A stretch of 64,000 bases of DNA from CBDDHT01 sp965227905 (GCA_965227905.1 OZ245780.1:4588001-4652000), one strand, 5' to 3'. Shown: positions 51,396-60,533, numbered from the stretch's first letter. Made by a program: numbers and translations. The notes: generated by a model from the sequence alone, not told the origin.

Positions 51396-52298
51396 CTACG
51401 ATCCCGTCACGATCAGGTGCGTCCCGCAGGCATCTTGAGGCGCGATCACGATCCGGTCGGACGCAGAGGTCGCCGGGGTCATTCCGTTCTTGTCCAGCAT
51501 GGTTTTGACCCTGGCGACGTCGCCCGTAAAACTAACCGCAGCAATCCCCGGTGCCTCGGGCACCGAGCCTCCGACCAAACGAGCCGCAGCATCGGGTAAC
51601 GCCACCCGCACTCGGCCGCGATCGAGCGGGATCACCCATTCGCCATCCTTGACCGCCGTTCGCTGCGTATAGCGCTGCAAGCACTCGATACTCTCCTGCT
51701 CGTCCTCAACTACAAAGATGACTTCATCGATCGCCTCGATGCCATTGTCGCGGGCGATATACCGCTCCTGCCACATATGCTCCGGCGTGTGATGACTGAG
51801 CGTTTGCAGGCGCCCTTCGGGGATGGAGCCGAGCCGCGGCCGGATGACCGTGAAGGCAACCTCGGTCTCACTTCCATCGGCCGCTTCGATCGTTCGCCGC
51901 AGATTGACTGTGGGGAGAATATCGAAGCCCGCCTCTGCGAGCCGGCGTCCCTCGGCCTCACCGTCTGCAACCGTAAACGCCACCAGATGGACACCCATGT
52001 AGCGCGAAAGACTGGCTCTCAGATGCTCTGTGACGTAGGTGTCGATACCGTCGAGGGCGATCAGAATCTCCAGATAACCGATCGGGAGCATCATCAACCG
52101 ATTGGCGGTACCTGGGCGCTTGAGTTCGCCCGTATCCGGATCGCGATCGCCATGAACCGAGTATGGCGTCAATGGAAATCCAAGCCGCGTAAACGCCTCG
52201 GACGCCCCATCGATATCGGGCACGAACCAGGCCACATGATCGAGAAAGATCTCACCCTCACCCGGTGTTTGTCGAACCATCCTTTTGTCCTCGCTCAT
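51396..52298 (-). CDS. VOC/glyoxalase-like protein
   Basis: 300 aa of the glyoxalase/VOC superfamily (first module: EIFLDHVAWFVPDIDGASEA; inner region: IEAIDEVIFVVEDEQESIEC). The start ATG overlaps the upstream ThDP-enzyme stop (ATGA), so the two are translationally coupled. Relatives are annotated glyoxalase-like domain proteins without known substrate. Coupling to a ThDP enzyme suggests a joint catabolic step. Confidence 0.85.
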   Translation of the reverse strand: MSEDKRMVRQTPGEGEIFLDHVAWFVPDIDGASEAFTRLGFPLTPYSVHGDRDPDTGELKRPGTANRLMMLPIGYLEILIALDGIDTYVTEHLRASLSRYMGVHLVAFTVADGEAEGRRLAEAGFDILPTVNLRRTIEAADGSETEVAFTVIRPRLGSIPEGRLQTLSHHTPEHMWQERYIARDNGIEAIDEVIFVVEDEQESIECLQRYTQRTAVKDGEWVIPLDRGRVRVALPDAAARLVGGSVPEAPGIAAVSFTGDVARVKTMLDKNGMTPATSASDRIVIAPQDACGTHLIVTGS

Positions 52299-53998
52299 GC
52301 TATCCATTCACTGACCGGCGCGCGGGCCTCGTTCAAGGGCTGGGCAATGACATCCACCAGCGACGGCCCGTCATGGCGGATCGCCGCTTCCAATGTCGAT
52401 CGCAATGCGCCGGGATCTTCCACCTGCCAGGATGCGACACCGAAAGCCTGGGCGACGGCCGCATGGTCGGTGCGGTTGAAATCAACGGAAAAATAACGCT
52501 CGTCGAAGCCTGCCTTCTGTCCGGCCTTGATCCAGCCGTAAACCGAATTGGAAAAGACGACAAAGGTGATCGGAAGCCCGAGCCGAACCACTGTCTCGAA
52601 CTCGCCGGCGACAAAGCCAAAGCTTCCGTCGCCCATCAGCGAAACGACCTTGGCATCGGGACGCCCCATCTGAACGCCCATGGCAGCACCGAGCGAATAT
52701 CCGAGGGCACCATGCGCCCGATTGGAAATGAAATGGCGGCCCGGCCGCGACAACCGGTAATAGGCCGAGACATAGGGACACGGCGTTCCCGGATCGGCGA
52801 CCAGCACCGCGTCGTCCGGCAGAACGGCATTCAGATCGGCAATCACACGCTCCGGCTTGATCGGCCGCTCGTCCGACATTGCCAAGCGATCGAAGCCGGC
52901 GAATTTCGCCACCTTTGCTGTGGCAACCCGCGCAACGCCGCCGAAATCCACACTGCGAGGCTCATCAGCATCGAGAGCGCTATTGATCGCGGCAAGCGCA
53001 AGACGCGCATCGCCAACGACGGCAACATCGGTTTTGTAGTTGGCCGAAATGGCCATGGGATCGGAGTCGATATGCACGACCCGCGTACCCGGCACCGGAT
53101 AGCGCCAGCGCTCCGTGGTGACCGAACCTGCACGGCACGCGATGAAGACGACGAGATCGGCTTCGGCAACCACGTCGCGCGTCTCGACGACACCGCCGTT
53201 AGAGCCGACAACACCAAGGCAATTGGGATGATTGTCGGCCAGACTCCCCTTACCGCTGACCGTTGTCGCCACAACCATATTGAGGCGCTCGGCTAGCCGC
53301 TGCAGTTCCGCTTCGGCCCCGGAATTGATAACCCCACCGCCGCAGATGACCACAGGATTTCGGGCATTGAGGATCGCCTCGACGGCCGCCTCGACGCTCG
53401 GCGTGTCAGGCGCTGCGCGCCACGCCGGCCATGTCAGAAAATCGCTTTGCGCCCAGATCTCATCGCCGGTGACGTCTCCCTTCTGCACGTCGTAAGGGAG
53501 ACCGATATGAGCGGTACCGGGACGCCCGGTGGTGACCGCCCGGAAGGCCGAGCGGACCATGCCCGGCAAACGACCGGATGTTTCGGCAACACCATTCCAT
53601 TTGGTGAGCGGGCGCATGAGGTCGTCCTGCGCCAATTCGGTCAGAGGATAGTGGCCCCGCGACGAGACAGAAACATCGCTCGTGATCGCAATGATGGGAA
53701 CCGAGGAATCGTTTGCTTCGATGAGCCCGGGCAGAATGTAGGTGGCGCCGCCGCCACTCGGTCCTTCGCAGATACCGACACGATTGGTGACGCGAGCATA
53801 GCCGTCCGCCATATAACCGGCGTGACGCTCATCGCGGGTCAGCACATGGGTCATCCCATGATCGAGACGATAGAGCGCGTCGTAGAATGGCAATGTCGTA
53901 TCGCCGCAGAGCCCGAAGATATGACTGACGCCATGCGCTTGGAGGAGCCGGACCATCGCCTCGGCCCCCGTAAGACTGTTTCGACCGCTTGCGTCCAT
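52295..53998 (-). CDS. Thiamine-diphosphate-dependent enzyme (acetolactate-synthase-like)
   Basis: 567-aa three-domain ThDP enzyme. The catalytic Glu is in LTRDERHAGYMADGYARVTN, the central domain at ICGGGVINSGAEAELQRLAE, and the ThDP/Mg motif is GDGSFGFVAGEFETVVRLGL. GGGG lies upstream of ATG 53998. The superfamily includes acetolactate synthase, benzoylformate decarboxylase and sulfoacetaldehyde acetyltransferase. I cannot decide among them; absence of a small regulatory subunit and coupling to a VOC gene argue against biosynthetic ALS. Confidence 0.87.
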   Translation of the reverse strand: MDASGRNSLTGAEAMVRLLQAHGVSHIFGLCGDTTLPFYDALYRLDHGMTHVLTRDERHAGYMADGYARVTNRVGICEGPSGGGATYILPGLIEANDSSVPIIAITSDVSVSSRGHYPLTELAQDDLMRPLTKWNGVAETSGRLPGMVRSAFRAVTTGRPGTAHIGLPYDVQKGDVTGDEIWAQSDFLTWPAWRAAPDTPSVEAAVEAILNARNPVVICGGGVINSGAEAELQRLAERLNMVVATTVSGKGSLADNHPNCLGVVGSNGGVVETRDVVAEADLVVFIACRAGSVTTERWRYPVPGTRVVHIDSDPMAISANYKTDVAVVGDARLALAAINSALDADEPRSVDFGGVARVATAKVAKFAGFDRLAMSDERPIKPERVIADLNAVLPDDAVLVADPGTPCPYVSAYYRLSRPGRHFISNRAHGALGYSLGAAMGVQMGRPDAKVVSLMGDGSFGFVAGEFETVVRLGLPITFVVFSNSVYGWIKAGQKAGFDERYFSVDFNRTDHAAVAQAFGVASWQVEDPGALRSTLEAAIRHDGPSLVDVIAQPLNEARAPVSEWIA

Positions 53999-54318
53999 GC
54001 CACCCCTTGTCCATATGACTGTCTACAGGGCGCGCACCATGGAATTCGACGCTTGGCCGTGTCAAGTTCCGGGCCTATGCCAAAGCAGCAAAGGACTTTC
54101 CAGCCAGACGTCAAGCAGGCTGATCAGGTGCGCAGCAATCGAATTGATTACGCCCCGGACTTGATCCGGGGCCCAGGGCGAAGCGGCAGGTTCATCGCTT
54201 TTGGCCCTGGATCCCGGATCAAGTCCGGGATGTTGTTCGATAAGGTATGAAGGTTAGGTCATAAGCCGATCTCCAATACTGAGCCAAATGTCGACCATTG
54301 ATTAAGGAGCAAGAGCCC
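53999..54318. other. Intergenic region with palindromic repeat
   Basis: About 320 bp between the divergent ThDP-enzyme and PPOX-type genes. Its main content is the inverted repeat at 54153-54230; nothing else recognised. Confidence 0.5.
54153..54230. repeat. Intergenic inverted repeat (CCGGACTTGATCCGG class)
   Basis: Left half CCCCGGACTTGATCCGGGG plus CCCAGGGC, right half GGCCCTGGATCCCGG plus ATCAAGTCCGGGA: two internal hairpins that also pair with each other. Same class as 40324-40346. Common as dispersed non-coding palindromes in Hyphomicrobiales. Confidence 0.75.
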
Positions 54319-54936
54319 ATGTCCGACCCCGTCGTCACCGACGTCGAGTCGCTGCGCCAGCACTATGCGGACCCGACCGAAATCGTGAACGCGAAAGCCA
54401 TCGACCGGATCGACGACTTCTGCCGCCGGTTTATCGCGCTCTCTCCATTTCTCGTAATCGCGACCGCATCGGCGGATGGCCGATCGGACTGCTCGCCCCG
54501 TGGCGATGCCCCTGGCTTCGTGCAGGTGGTTGACGACAAGACCCTGCTGATCCCCGATCGGCGCGGCAACAACCGGCTCGACTCCATCGAGAACATTCTA
54601 TCCGAGCCGCATATCGGCCTCCTTTTCATGGTTCCCGGTATCGATGAGACTTTGAGGATCAACGGCACCTGCCGCATTGTCGTGGACCCGGACGTGCTCG
54701 AGCCGTTCGCCGTGCGAGGCAAAGCACCGACGGCCGCCCTCGAAGTTTCAGTCGACGATGTCTACTTTCATTGCGGGAAGGCGTTGAAGCGCTCCCATCT
54801 ATGGGATGCCGAAAGGCACGTCGACCGCAAAAGCTTTCCGACGCTGGGCCGGATCATCGCGGAGCAAACGAAGATGGCAAGCGTCGATGAGGTCGAAGCG
54901 AACGTGGCGGAGAGCTACACCAAGCGTTTGTATTAG
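54319..54936 (+). CDS. PPOX-class FMN-dependent flavoprotein
   Basis: 205 aa resembling the pyridoxamine-5'-phosphate-oxidase-like split barrel (SPFLVIATASADGRSDCSPR, then GDAPGFVQVVDDKTLLIPDR; EPHIGLLFMVPGIDETLRIN). AAGGAG lies 9 nt before ATG 54319. Often annotated as the MSMEG_1061 family; members bind FMN or F420-like cofactors and reduce unknown substrates. Confidence 0.87.
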   Translation: MSDPVVTDVESLRQHYADPTEIVNAKAIDRIDDFCRRFIALSPFLVIATASADGRSDCSPRGDAPGFVQVVDDKTLLIPDRRGNNRLDSIENILSEPHIGLLFMVPGIDETLRINGTCRIVVDPDVLEPFAVRGKAPTAALEVSVDDVYFHCGKALKRSHLWDAERHVDRKSFPTLGRIIAEQTKMASVDEVEANVAESYTKRLY

Positions 54937-54942
54937 AGCCGC

Positions 54943-56100
54943 TCATCGCTTGGGCCAGGCCCAGGGCGGCGGCTCGGTATCCACAACAGTCGTCTCACCG
55001 AGATCTTTGGCGAGCGTGAAGACCGAACTGTTTGCCTGTCCTTCCAGTGCTGCCACAAGGGCGGCAGCGTGGGTCACGACAATAACCTGCGAGCGAGTGG
55101 CGGCATGAGCAATCAATCGGGCCAACGGCTCGAGTAGATCCGGGTGAAGGCTCGTTTCAGGCTCGTTGAGCACCATGAGGGTCGGAGGGCGGGGTGTGAG
55201 CAGCGCCGCGACGAAGAGAATGTACCGCAACGTTCCGTCAGACAATTCGGCGGCCCGTAGAGGACGCAACAGTCCGTGCTGGTTCATGGAGATTTCGAAC
55301 AGACCGTCGGTGACCGCTATGTCGACCGAACTGCGCGGAAACGCATCATCGATGGCGTCATGAAACGCCCGCTCGTTGCCGATTTCCTTGATGGTTTGAA
55401 TGGCTGCAGCAACATCAGCACCATCCGAAGCAAGTATAGGCGCACGCGTTCCGACCTGAGCCCTTCGGGCCGGCGCATCGCGATCTGTGCGAAGGCTGTC
55501 GTAGAACCGCCAGCCGCGCATTCGCTCTCGCATCAAAAGCACCTCAGGGGTGCTGCGTGGGTCGGCAGCCTGCATCATCATGCTATCGAATGAGGCAAGA
55601 TCCTTGATCACCACCGGACGGGCGCCAGCCTGATCCAGGACCGTGACACAAGGCCCGGCGCGGTCTGCAAACGTATTCCCGCGCTTGAGATACTCGCCGG
55701 CCCAGACCGCCTCCGCCTTGATCTCGGGATCGCCGTCGAAGAGCGACCTGGGTACCGGCACCGGCAAGCCAAGATCGATGGCATACCCATAGTCCTGGCT
55801 CGAAAACCCGAGCTTGAGACTGATACGATCGCGTCTGATGGTGCCCTGAACGGGCACGTCTCCGGATTTCATGGCGCGTGAGAACGCTTCCGGCCCTGCC
55901 CATAGCGTCGATGCCAACCCTCCTTCGGCGGCGAGCGAGGCGATGATCCGCCCTTGCGCGACGTCGGCCAGTAGCCGGATCGATCGATAAAGGCTGGATT
56001 TGCCGCTGCCATTCGGGCCGGTTACGATATTCAGCGCCTCGAGCGGCATGACCAGATCCCGCAAGGACCGATACCCAGACACCGCAAGCGTAATGAGCAT
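54943..56100 (-). CDS. AAA-family ATPase (SMC/OLD-like, no nuclease domain)
   Basis: 385 aa: Walker A IVTGPNGSGKSSLYRSIRLL, signature-like AELSDGTLRYILFVAALL, Walker B LMVLNEPETSLHPDLL, and a His switch IVVTHAAAL. This is the AAA_21 type that often pairs with nucleases in defence, but here no partner gene (TOPRIM or HNH) is next to it. It converges with the PPOX-type gene, 6 bp apart. Stand-alone versions are widespread; a defence role is not supported by the context. Confidence 0.87.
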   Translation of the reverse strand: MLITLAVSGYRSLRDLVMPLEALNIVTGPNGSGKSSLYRSIRLLADVAQGRIIASLAAEGGLASTLWAGPEAFSRAMKSGDVPVQGTIRRDRISLKLGFSSQDYGYAIDLGLPVPVPRSLFDGDPEIKAEAVWAGEYLKRGNTFADRAGPCVTVLDQAGARPVVIKDLASFDSMMMQAADPRSTPEVLLMRERMRGWRFYDSLRTDRDAPARRAQVGTRAPILASDGADVAAAIQTIKEIGNERAFHDAIDDAFPRSSVDIAVTDGLFEISMNQHGLLRPLRAAELSDGTLRYILFVAALLTPRPPTLMVLNEPETSLHPDLLEPLARLIAHAATRSQVIVVTHAAALVAALEGQANSSVFTLAKDLGETTVVDTEPPPWAWPKR

Positions 56101-57140
56101 GATTTCAACACATCAGATTCGGGGAAACTGCTTATAGCAGTACCGGCCAAACGAGCCTCGCGCCAAATCGCAGCAGAGCAAGAGCGTCAGATAAGACACA
56201 CACGAATCACCGAATCGGTCGAAACGAATCAGTTGCGCCTTGACTGGTGCCTTATTGCTCGAATTCCGCTGGGATATCGGCTCGATCGCACGCGTAGCAG
56301 CCATCTCTCAGGTCCGCTTAGAACGCGGGCCAAACAATGTGACGTTTCCGAATGTTCGGGAAATCGCTTTAGGAATTGAATGATCGAATTCAAGGGCTCT
56401 GCGTCCGCATTGCCCTTATTCGACCTATTTCTTCCCCTATAAGCTGAGACTGGGTAGCACGTTGCTACCTGGGAGCCGTCAGCGCCTGGCGGTCGGACAG
56501 TGTCGGCTGTCCTGCCGGAGGGAACCAGGCGTAGAGGTCGCATCAATGCTGCGCACGCGCACCTCAATATCTGGCCCTTGGCCGACATGTCCGAGGCCAG
56601 CGCTGCGGCTTTCCCCTGAGTCCGTGTGGTAATAATTCACACCATACGTGACAGGTTTGCAACGGCATTCGGCCGTTACCAAGCAATTGCTGAGATAAGT
56701 GTGTCTCTGATGCATCAGATCAGCAATTGCCGCCACCGGCGGGAGTAAAAGCCGGAACCCCACATGTCCGGTCGTGGGAATAAGCCGACAGACACAAATC
56801 ACTCACATTTTCGCTTTGATTTCTTCATTTTAGTGCCGTGCATTGAGCCGATAGATTCATGCTTTGGAAGAATCGGCGTTTACGAATCACGACTCCGATT
56901 GTCAGTCGCGGCTGAATCTGAAGTTATGCACAGGGCATGTGACAATTCCCACAAATGCCCTCTCCGGAGGCAGCGTCGTCGTTTTTCGACAAGCGAATGA
57001 TGTGTGGCTGGGCACAATCGATCCCAGAATAGCGAATCAGTTTCCATCGATCCGGAATCAGAAAGACGCAGAGTTGTCGTTTGCCGGGGGCGGTAAAACG
57101 ACAGCTCCGCGATCCTCAGTCTCCTAGACTGGCGCCAGGC
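56101..57140. other. 1-kb gene-free region with clustered hairpins
   Basis: No convincing ORF on either strand; short frames lack good starts. It contains tandem short hairpins (GGTAGCA-CGT-TGCTACC at 56453-56469 and CCGTCAG-CGC-CTGGCGG at 56476-56492) and a compound palindrome at 56683-56730 (arms GCAATTGCTGA/TCAGCAATTGC around TCTGATGCATCAGA). Could hold an RNA gene, operators or a decayed gene. Confidence 0.5.
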
Positions 57141-57419
57141 TTAGTAGTGCCTGTCGCAAACCGTATAAGGCTTCTTCTTGTAGAACGTTTTCCAGATCCA
57201 CTTGTAGCGATAGCCGTAGCCGTAACCGCGGTAGATTCTGACCTTGACCTTCTTGCGGTAGGAGATCGTGCGGTATTTCGTGTAGCAGGCTGGCTTATAG
57301 AAATGCCCGTAGTAGCTCGACTGGTTGTAGTAACCGGCCGAAGCGCTCGTTGCGCCAACCGACAAGGCGGTTGAGGCAATGGCCACCGCAGCAGCGGTGG
57401 AAAGCAACAACTTCTTCAT
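57141..57419 (-). CDS. Small secreted Tyr/Lys-rich protein
   Basis: 92 aa: Sec signal peptide (LLLSTAAAVAIASTALSVGA, cleavage near ASA-GYY) and a mature peptide of about 62 residues with 18 or so Tyr and many basic residues (YYNQSSYYGHFYKPACYTKY; RIYRGYGYGYRYKWIWKTFY), plus two Cys. GGGAG precedes the ATG. Possibly an envelope-binding or polymer-binding peptide. No family recognised. Confidence 0.75.
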   Translation of the reverse strand: MKKLLLSTAAAVAIASTALSVGATSASAGYYNQSSYYGHFYKPACYTKYRTISYRKKVKVRIYRGYGYGYRYKWIWKTFYKKKPYTVCDRHY

Positions 57420-57772
57420 GTCTATAACTCCCGGAGCCTAAGCTCGTTTCATTGCAGTTCCGATGATCGGGCATTGGCCCTTCCATCGATCATTGCCCCG
57501 AAAGTAGCAAAACCGGACTGAACCCACTCTGAGCAGTATGTTCATGTGCAATTCATATCTAAAACAGGTTTTTTCAGTTTAAAGCCACCCAGCAAAAATG
57601 TACTTTTGATACACGCATTTGAATTCAGAAGCGCGACCAATATCCTGAGAATTTACTTCGGGAAAAAACTGATTCACCCCCCAAGGATACGGGGGATTTT
57701 CTGTTTTTATATTGCCTGCTGCGTGACGGTCGCCCTGTGAGTCTTGCCCTCTTCGGCTTGCTGGGACTCTGT

Positions 57773-57810
57773 TTCGAAAATCCTGAAGCCAGCCCTCTCG
57801 AGACAGACTC
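57773..57810. repeat. Half copy of the palindromic element
   Basis: AAAATCCTGAAGCCAGCCC corresponds to one outer arm of the element at 32537-32638 (GAAAGTCCTGAAGCCGGCCC), with the rest missing. Flanking GACTCTGTTTC and GAGACAGACTC match imperfectly as inverted repeats. Confidence 0.55.
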
Positions 57811-57866
57811 TTAAGCGGACCGACATCACAGTGTGATCGGCGCAAGATCGCAGGGAAACGACCATT

Positions 57867-57910
57867 GTGTGATCTACATCACTTTCATCGCGCCTCAGCA
57901 TCCCCATTTC
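57867..57910 (+). promoter_or_regulatory. Crp-type site and promoter of small membrane-protein gene
   Basis: GTGTGATCTACATCACTT (57867-57884; TGTGA-N6-TCACT), then 17 nt, then TCCCCATTTC (57901-57910). Same site, spacing and 10-mer as at 50868-50911. The downstream start is 32 nt after the 10-mer. Confidence 0.75.
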
Positions 57911-57941
57911 CCAATCAAGCGAGAGATGAAGGAAGCAGCCC

Positions 57942-58139
57942 GTGTTGAACACGATGATATTATTCCGTGCGACGATGGTTCGAACCGGCGATATGGCGTC
58001 CCCCCATGACCCGGTCAGTGCGCAAACTGCGCAGCGGGGCTCAGCCCGGACCAAGCGACGCGCGATGATCGCCGGCTCTTTGCTGGCGTTGGCTGCCACC
58101 GCCGCTCTGGCGGACTTCATTCCAGTATTGACAGTTTGA
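57942..58139 (+). CDS. Small single-helix membrane protein
   Basis: 65 aa: polar N-terminal part with basic stretch (GSARTKRRAM) and one C-terminal hydrophobic helix (IAGSLLALAATAALADFIPV). GTG start with AAGGA 8 nt upstream. Begins MLN like the 59-aa protein at 50961 and shares its promoter, but the rest shows no clear alignment. No family recognised. Confidence 0.6.
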   Translation: MLNTMILFRATMVRTGDMASPHDPVSAQTAQRGSARTKRRAMIAGSLLALAATAALADFIPVLTV

Positions 58140-58202
58140 CGACGCCTTACCCAATCCTGACACCCGCTTTTACGCAAACGATTGACCACGAACTGAAGTG
58201 AT

Positions 58203-58314
58203 CAGGCCCCACGGGTCGTCCCCCCCACCCAGGGCCTGTGAGTATGGCGACACTCTCCCCGTCGCCAACAAATGCCAGCGCGGTGCCGCCCTGCACCGCG
58301 CTGGCTTTTTTTTT
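58203..58314 (+). ncRNA. Candidate three-hairpin sRNA with C-rich loops
   Basis: Three consecutive stems: 58203-58238 (CAGGCCC/GGGCCTG with inner GGGT/ACCC and a loop containing seven C), 58246-58266 (GGCGAC/GTCGCC, loop ACTCTCCCC) and the terminator at 58274-58314. Hairpins presenting C-rich anti-Shine-Dalgarno-like loops before an intrinsic terminator recall alphaproteobacterial CcsR and alpha-r14-type sRNAs. It may be processed from the 3' end of the small-protein transcript. No separate promoter is certain. Confidence 0.45.
58274..58314 (+). terminator. Strong intrinsic terminator
   Basis: Perfect 12-bp G/C-rich stem (58274-58285 with 58294-58305), 8-nt loop and nine T. It ends the transcript from the small membrane-protein gene and/or the sRNA candidate. 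Confidence 0.9.
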
Positions 58315-58457
58315 GGAGAGACTCGTCGCCATTCATGAATTGCGTATGTGTTCCAGATCGACCTGCCGCCCAAAGGCTCACTGGATCGACACGCCGTTAG
58401 CCAATCACGTATCCAACAGCCAAGTACGGCGATGACGACAATCAGACACGACGGACC

Positions 58458-59366
58458 CTAAGATGATGGGACCAGGATATCCGCGACGGATGTCGACCAA
58501 TCCGGATCGGAATGCTTGTCCCAATAGAGGTCGACGAGCCGACGCGTCACATCTCCCATGGTCCCTGTCCCGACAGCGATACCGTCCACCCGGGTGATCG
58601 GCATGATGCCGCCGGCTGTGGATGTGGCGAAGACCTCGTCGGCCGCCCGCAATTCGCTTTTCGATACCGGTCGCTCGTTTACTGGGATCTGCAGCGCCTC
58701 AGCCAGCTCGATTGCGGACCGGCGGGAGATCCCATGAAGGACGCCATCACCTGGCGTCGCAATTTCCCCATTGGTCACGGCGAAGACATTGAACCCAGGC
58801 CCTTCGGTGACTTGCCCATCGGCATTGGTCAGAACCACCGATTGCGCATCCCGCTCATAGGCTTCGTAAAGACCCATGACCAGGTCGAGCCAATGGTAAT
58901 TTTTAACTGTGGGATCGATGGACTGCGGGGGAATGCGATGAATGTCGGAAAGGGCGATCGAAAGGCCTCTCTCCCTTTCATCAGGCTTCAGGATCCAACC
59001 GAATGGAATCGCGAAACAGATCAGTTGATTGACCGCATCGCGCGGATCGCGTGAGAATGTTGGACAGACCCCACGGGTCAGGATCATCTCCACATAGGCG
59101 TCCTCAAGCCCCGATCGCTCGACGCATTCCGCCAGAATCCCTTTGAGTTCCGCAATGTCGATCGGAATCTGTAGATGAAACTTGTGCGCTGACCGCTGAA
59201 AACGTTCGATATGCGCATCCAACCGGAAAAAGCGCCCCTTCCAGACATGGACAACGTCATATGTCGCGTCCGAGTGCAAAAATCCCCAATCGAGTACGGA
59301 GATCTTCGCTTCGGCGATTGGAACGAAGGCACCATCGATATATGCGATACCCGGGTTTATATTCAT
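58458..59366 (-). CDS. Class IV PLP aminotransferase (D-amino acid / (R)-amine type)
   Basis: 302-aa fold-type IV enzyme. N-terminal AYIDGAFVPIAEAKISVLDW; the PLP Lys is in PTVKNYHWLDLVMG; the phosphate-binding part is in TEGPGFNVFAV and TSTAGGIMPI. The pattern is closer to D-amino-acid and (R)-selective amine transaminases than to BCAT, but substrate cannot be fixed by eye. Divergent from ppk2. Confidence 0.88.
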   Translation of the reverse strand: MNINPGIAYIDGAFVPIAEAKISVLDWGFLHSDATYDVVHVWKGRFFRLDAHIERFQRSAHKFHLQIPIDIAELKGILAECVERSGLEDAYVEMILTRGVCPTFSRDPRDAVNQLICFAIPFGWILKPDERERGLSIALSDIHRIPPQSIDPTVKNYHWLDLVMGLYEAYERDAQSVVLTNADGQVTEGPGFNVFAVTNGEIATPGDGVLHGISRRSAIELAEALQIPVNERPVSKSELRAADEVFATSTAGGIMPITRVDGIAVGTGTMGDVTRRLVDLYWDKHSDPDWSTSVADILVPSS

Positions 59367-59483
59367 GGGAAACGGTCCACAAAGGATCAGAAACGATCAT
59401 ATAGCTGACGTGGATCATGGCGAAGATCCGACAGTGATGCCATGGCTGCCGCTCCATCCAGTATCGCACACGCGAGATATTCC

Positions 59484-60533
59484 ATGAACGAACAAGACAC
59501 GACAAGAAACGAGACAACTGAGGATGCGCCGACCGACGCCGTTGCGGATACGCCGCCTCCAGCCGCTGAGGAAGCAACCTTCGACAGCGGTGGAAATGGA
59601 GCCATTCCCGGTGAACCTGTCATGACAGCACCCACCGAGGCGAAGCTTGCCGAAAAACCATCCCTCTCGGAAATCCGGCGGGATGCAAACGCGATCCGCA
59701 AGATTTTCGAGAATGGGGAGTATCCCTACAAAACCAAAATCGCGAGAAGCGCCTATGAGAAACGCAAGGCAAAGCTGCAGACCGAACTCTTGAAAGTCCA
59801 GGAGTGGGTCAAGGCGTCCGGACAGAAAATCGTTTTGATATTCGAAGGGCGTGACGCGGCCGGCAAGGGTGGAACGATCAAGCGCTTCACGGAGCATCTA
59901 AACCCACGCGGCGCACGCGTGGTCGCGTTGGACAAACCCACCGACAAAGAGAAGTCGCAATGGTATTTTCAACGCTATATCGAGCATCTTCCGGCTGGCG
60001 GTGAGATGGTCCTGTTCGACCGCTCCTGGTACAATCGCGCCGGCGTCGAACGCGTGATGGGCTTTTGCTCTGCCAACGACTATCTCGAATTCATGCGCGA
60101 GGCGCCCGAGATCGAGCGCATGATGGTCCGCAGCGGGATCATTCTGTTCAAGTATTGGTTTTCCGTTACACGCGAAGAACAACTCCGCCGCTTCCAATCG
60201 CGCGAGGTCGAACCGCTCAAGAAGTGGAAACTGTCACCCATCGATCGCCAATCACTCGACAAGTGGGACGACTATACGGAAGCGAAGGAAGCGATGTTCT
60301 TCTACACGGACACCGCAGATGCACCGTGGACGATCGTTAAATCCAACGACAAGAAGCGGGCACGCCTGAACTGCATGGAGCACTTTCTCTCGTGTCTCCC
60401 TTACCCCGACAAGGATCACCATATTGTCGGCACGCCGGACCCATTGATTGTCGGATCGAGCGGTGACGTGATCGGAAAGAGCGACCATATCCTCGGCCGT
60501 AGTCTTCATCCGGATCATCGGCGGACACGTTGA
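59484..60533 (+). CDS. ppk2: Polyphosphate kinase 2
   Basis: 349 aa (363 if ATG 59442 is used; neither start has a strong ribosome site). PPK2 motifs: Walker A LIFEGRDAAGKGGTIKRFTE, the lid/Walker B area GGEMVLFDRSWYNRAGVERV, and PLKKWKLSPIDRQSLDKWDD. The first ~60 residues are a disordered, acidic, Pro-rich extension. It transfers phosphate between polyP and nucleotides (single-domain, class I-like). It complements the window's phosphate and phosphite uptake genes but is 36 kb from them. Confidence 0.93.
   Translation: MNEQDTTRNETTEDAPTDAVADTPPPAAEEATFDSGGNGAIPGEPVMTAPTEAKLAEKPSLSEIRRDANAIRKIFENGEYPYKTKIARSAYEKRKAKLQTELLKVQEWVKASGQKIVLIFEGRDAAGKGGTIKRFTEHLNPRGARVVALDKPTDKEKSQWYFQRYIEHLPAGGEMVLFDRSWYNRAGVERVMGFCSANDYLEFMREAPEIERMMVRSGIILFKYWFSVTREEQLRRFQSREVEPLKKWKLSPIDRQSLDKWDDYTEAKEAMFFYTDTADAPWTIVKSNDKKRARLNCMEHFLSCLPYPDKDHHIVGTPDPLIVGSSGDVIGKSDHILGRSLHPDHRRTR

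Larger units (their letters stand above)
57420..57941. other. Intergenic region between divergent small-protein genes
   Basis: About 520 bp. It holds a possible hairpin with T-rich tail (CCCCC-GGGGG, 57677-57705), a half copy of the palindromic element (57773-57810) and the Crp-type promoter at 57867-57910. No gene recognised. Confidence 0.5.
58140..58457. other. Intergenic region with sRNA candidate
   Basis: About 320 bp between the small-protein gene and the converging aminotransferase. It contains the three-hairpin RNA candidate at 58203-58314; the remaining 140 bp shows nothing notable. Confidence 0.5.

Noticed and set aside
52265..53296. 343-residue open frame on the plus strand
   Set aside because: Antisense to the ThDP enzyme, which has intact motifs throughout.
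54943..56100. AAA ATPase as part of an anti-phage defence system
   Set aside because: No nuclease, TOPRIM or toxin partner adjacent; flanks are a PPOX-type gene and a gene-free stretch.
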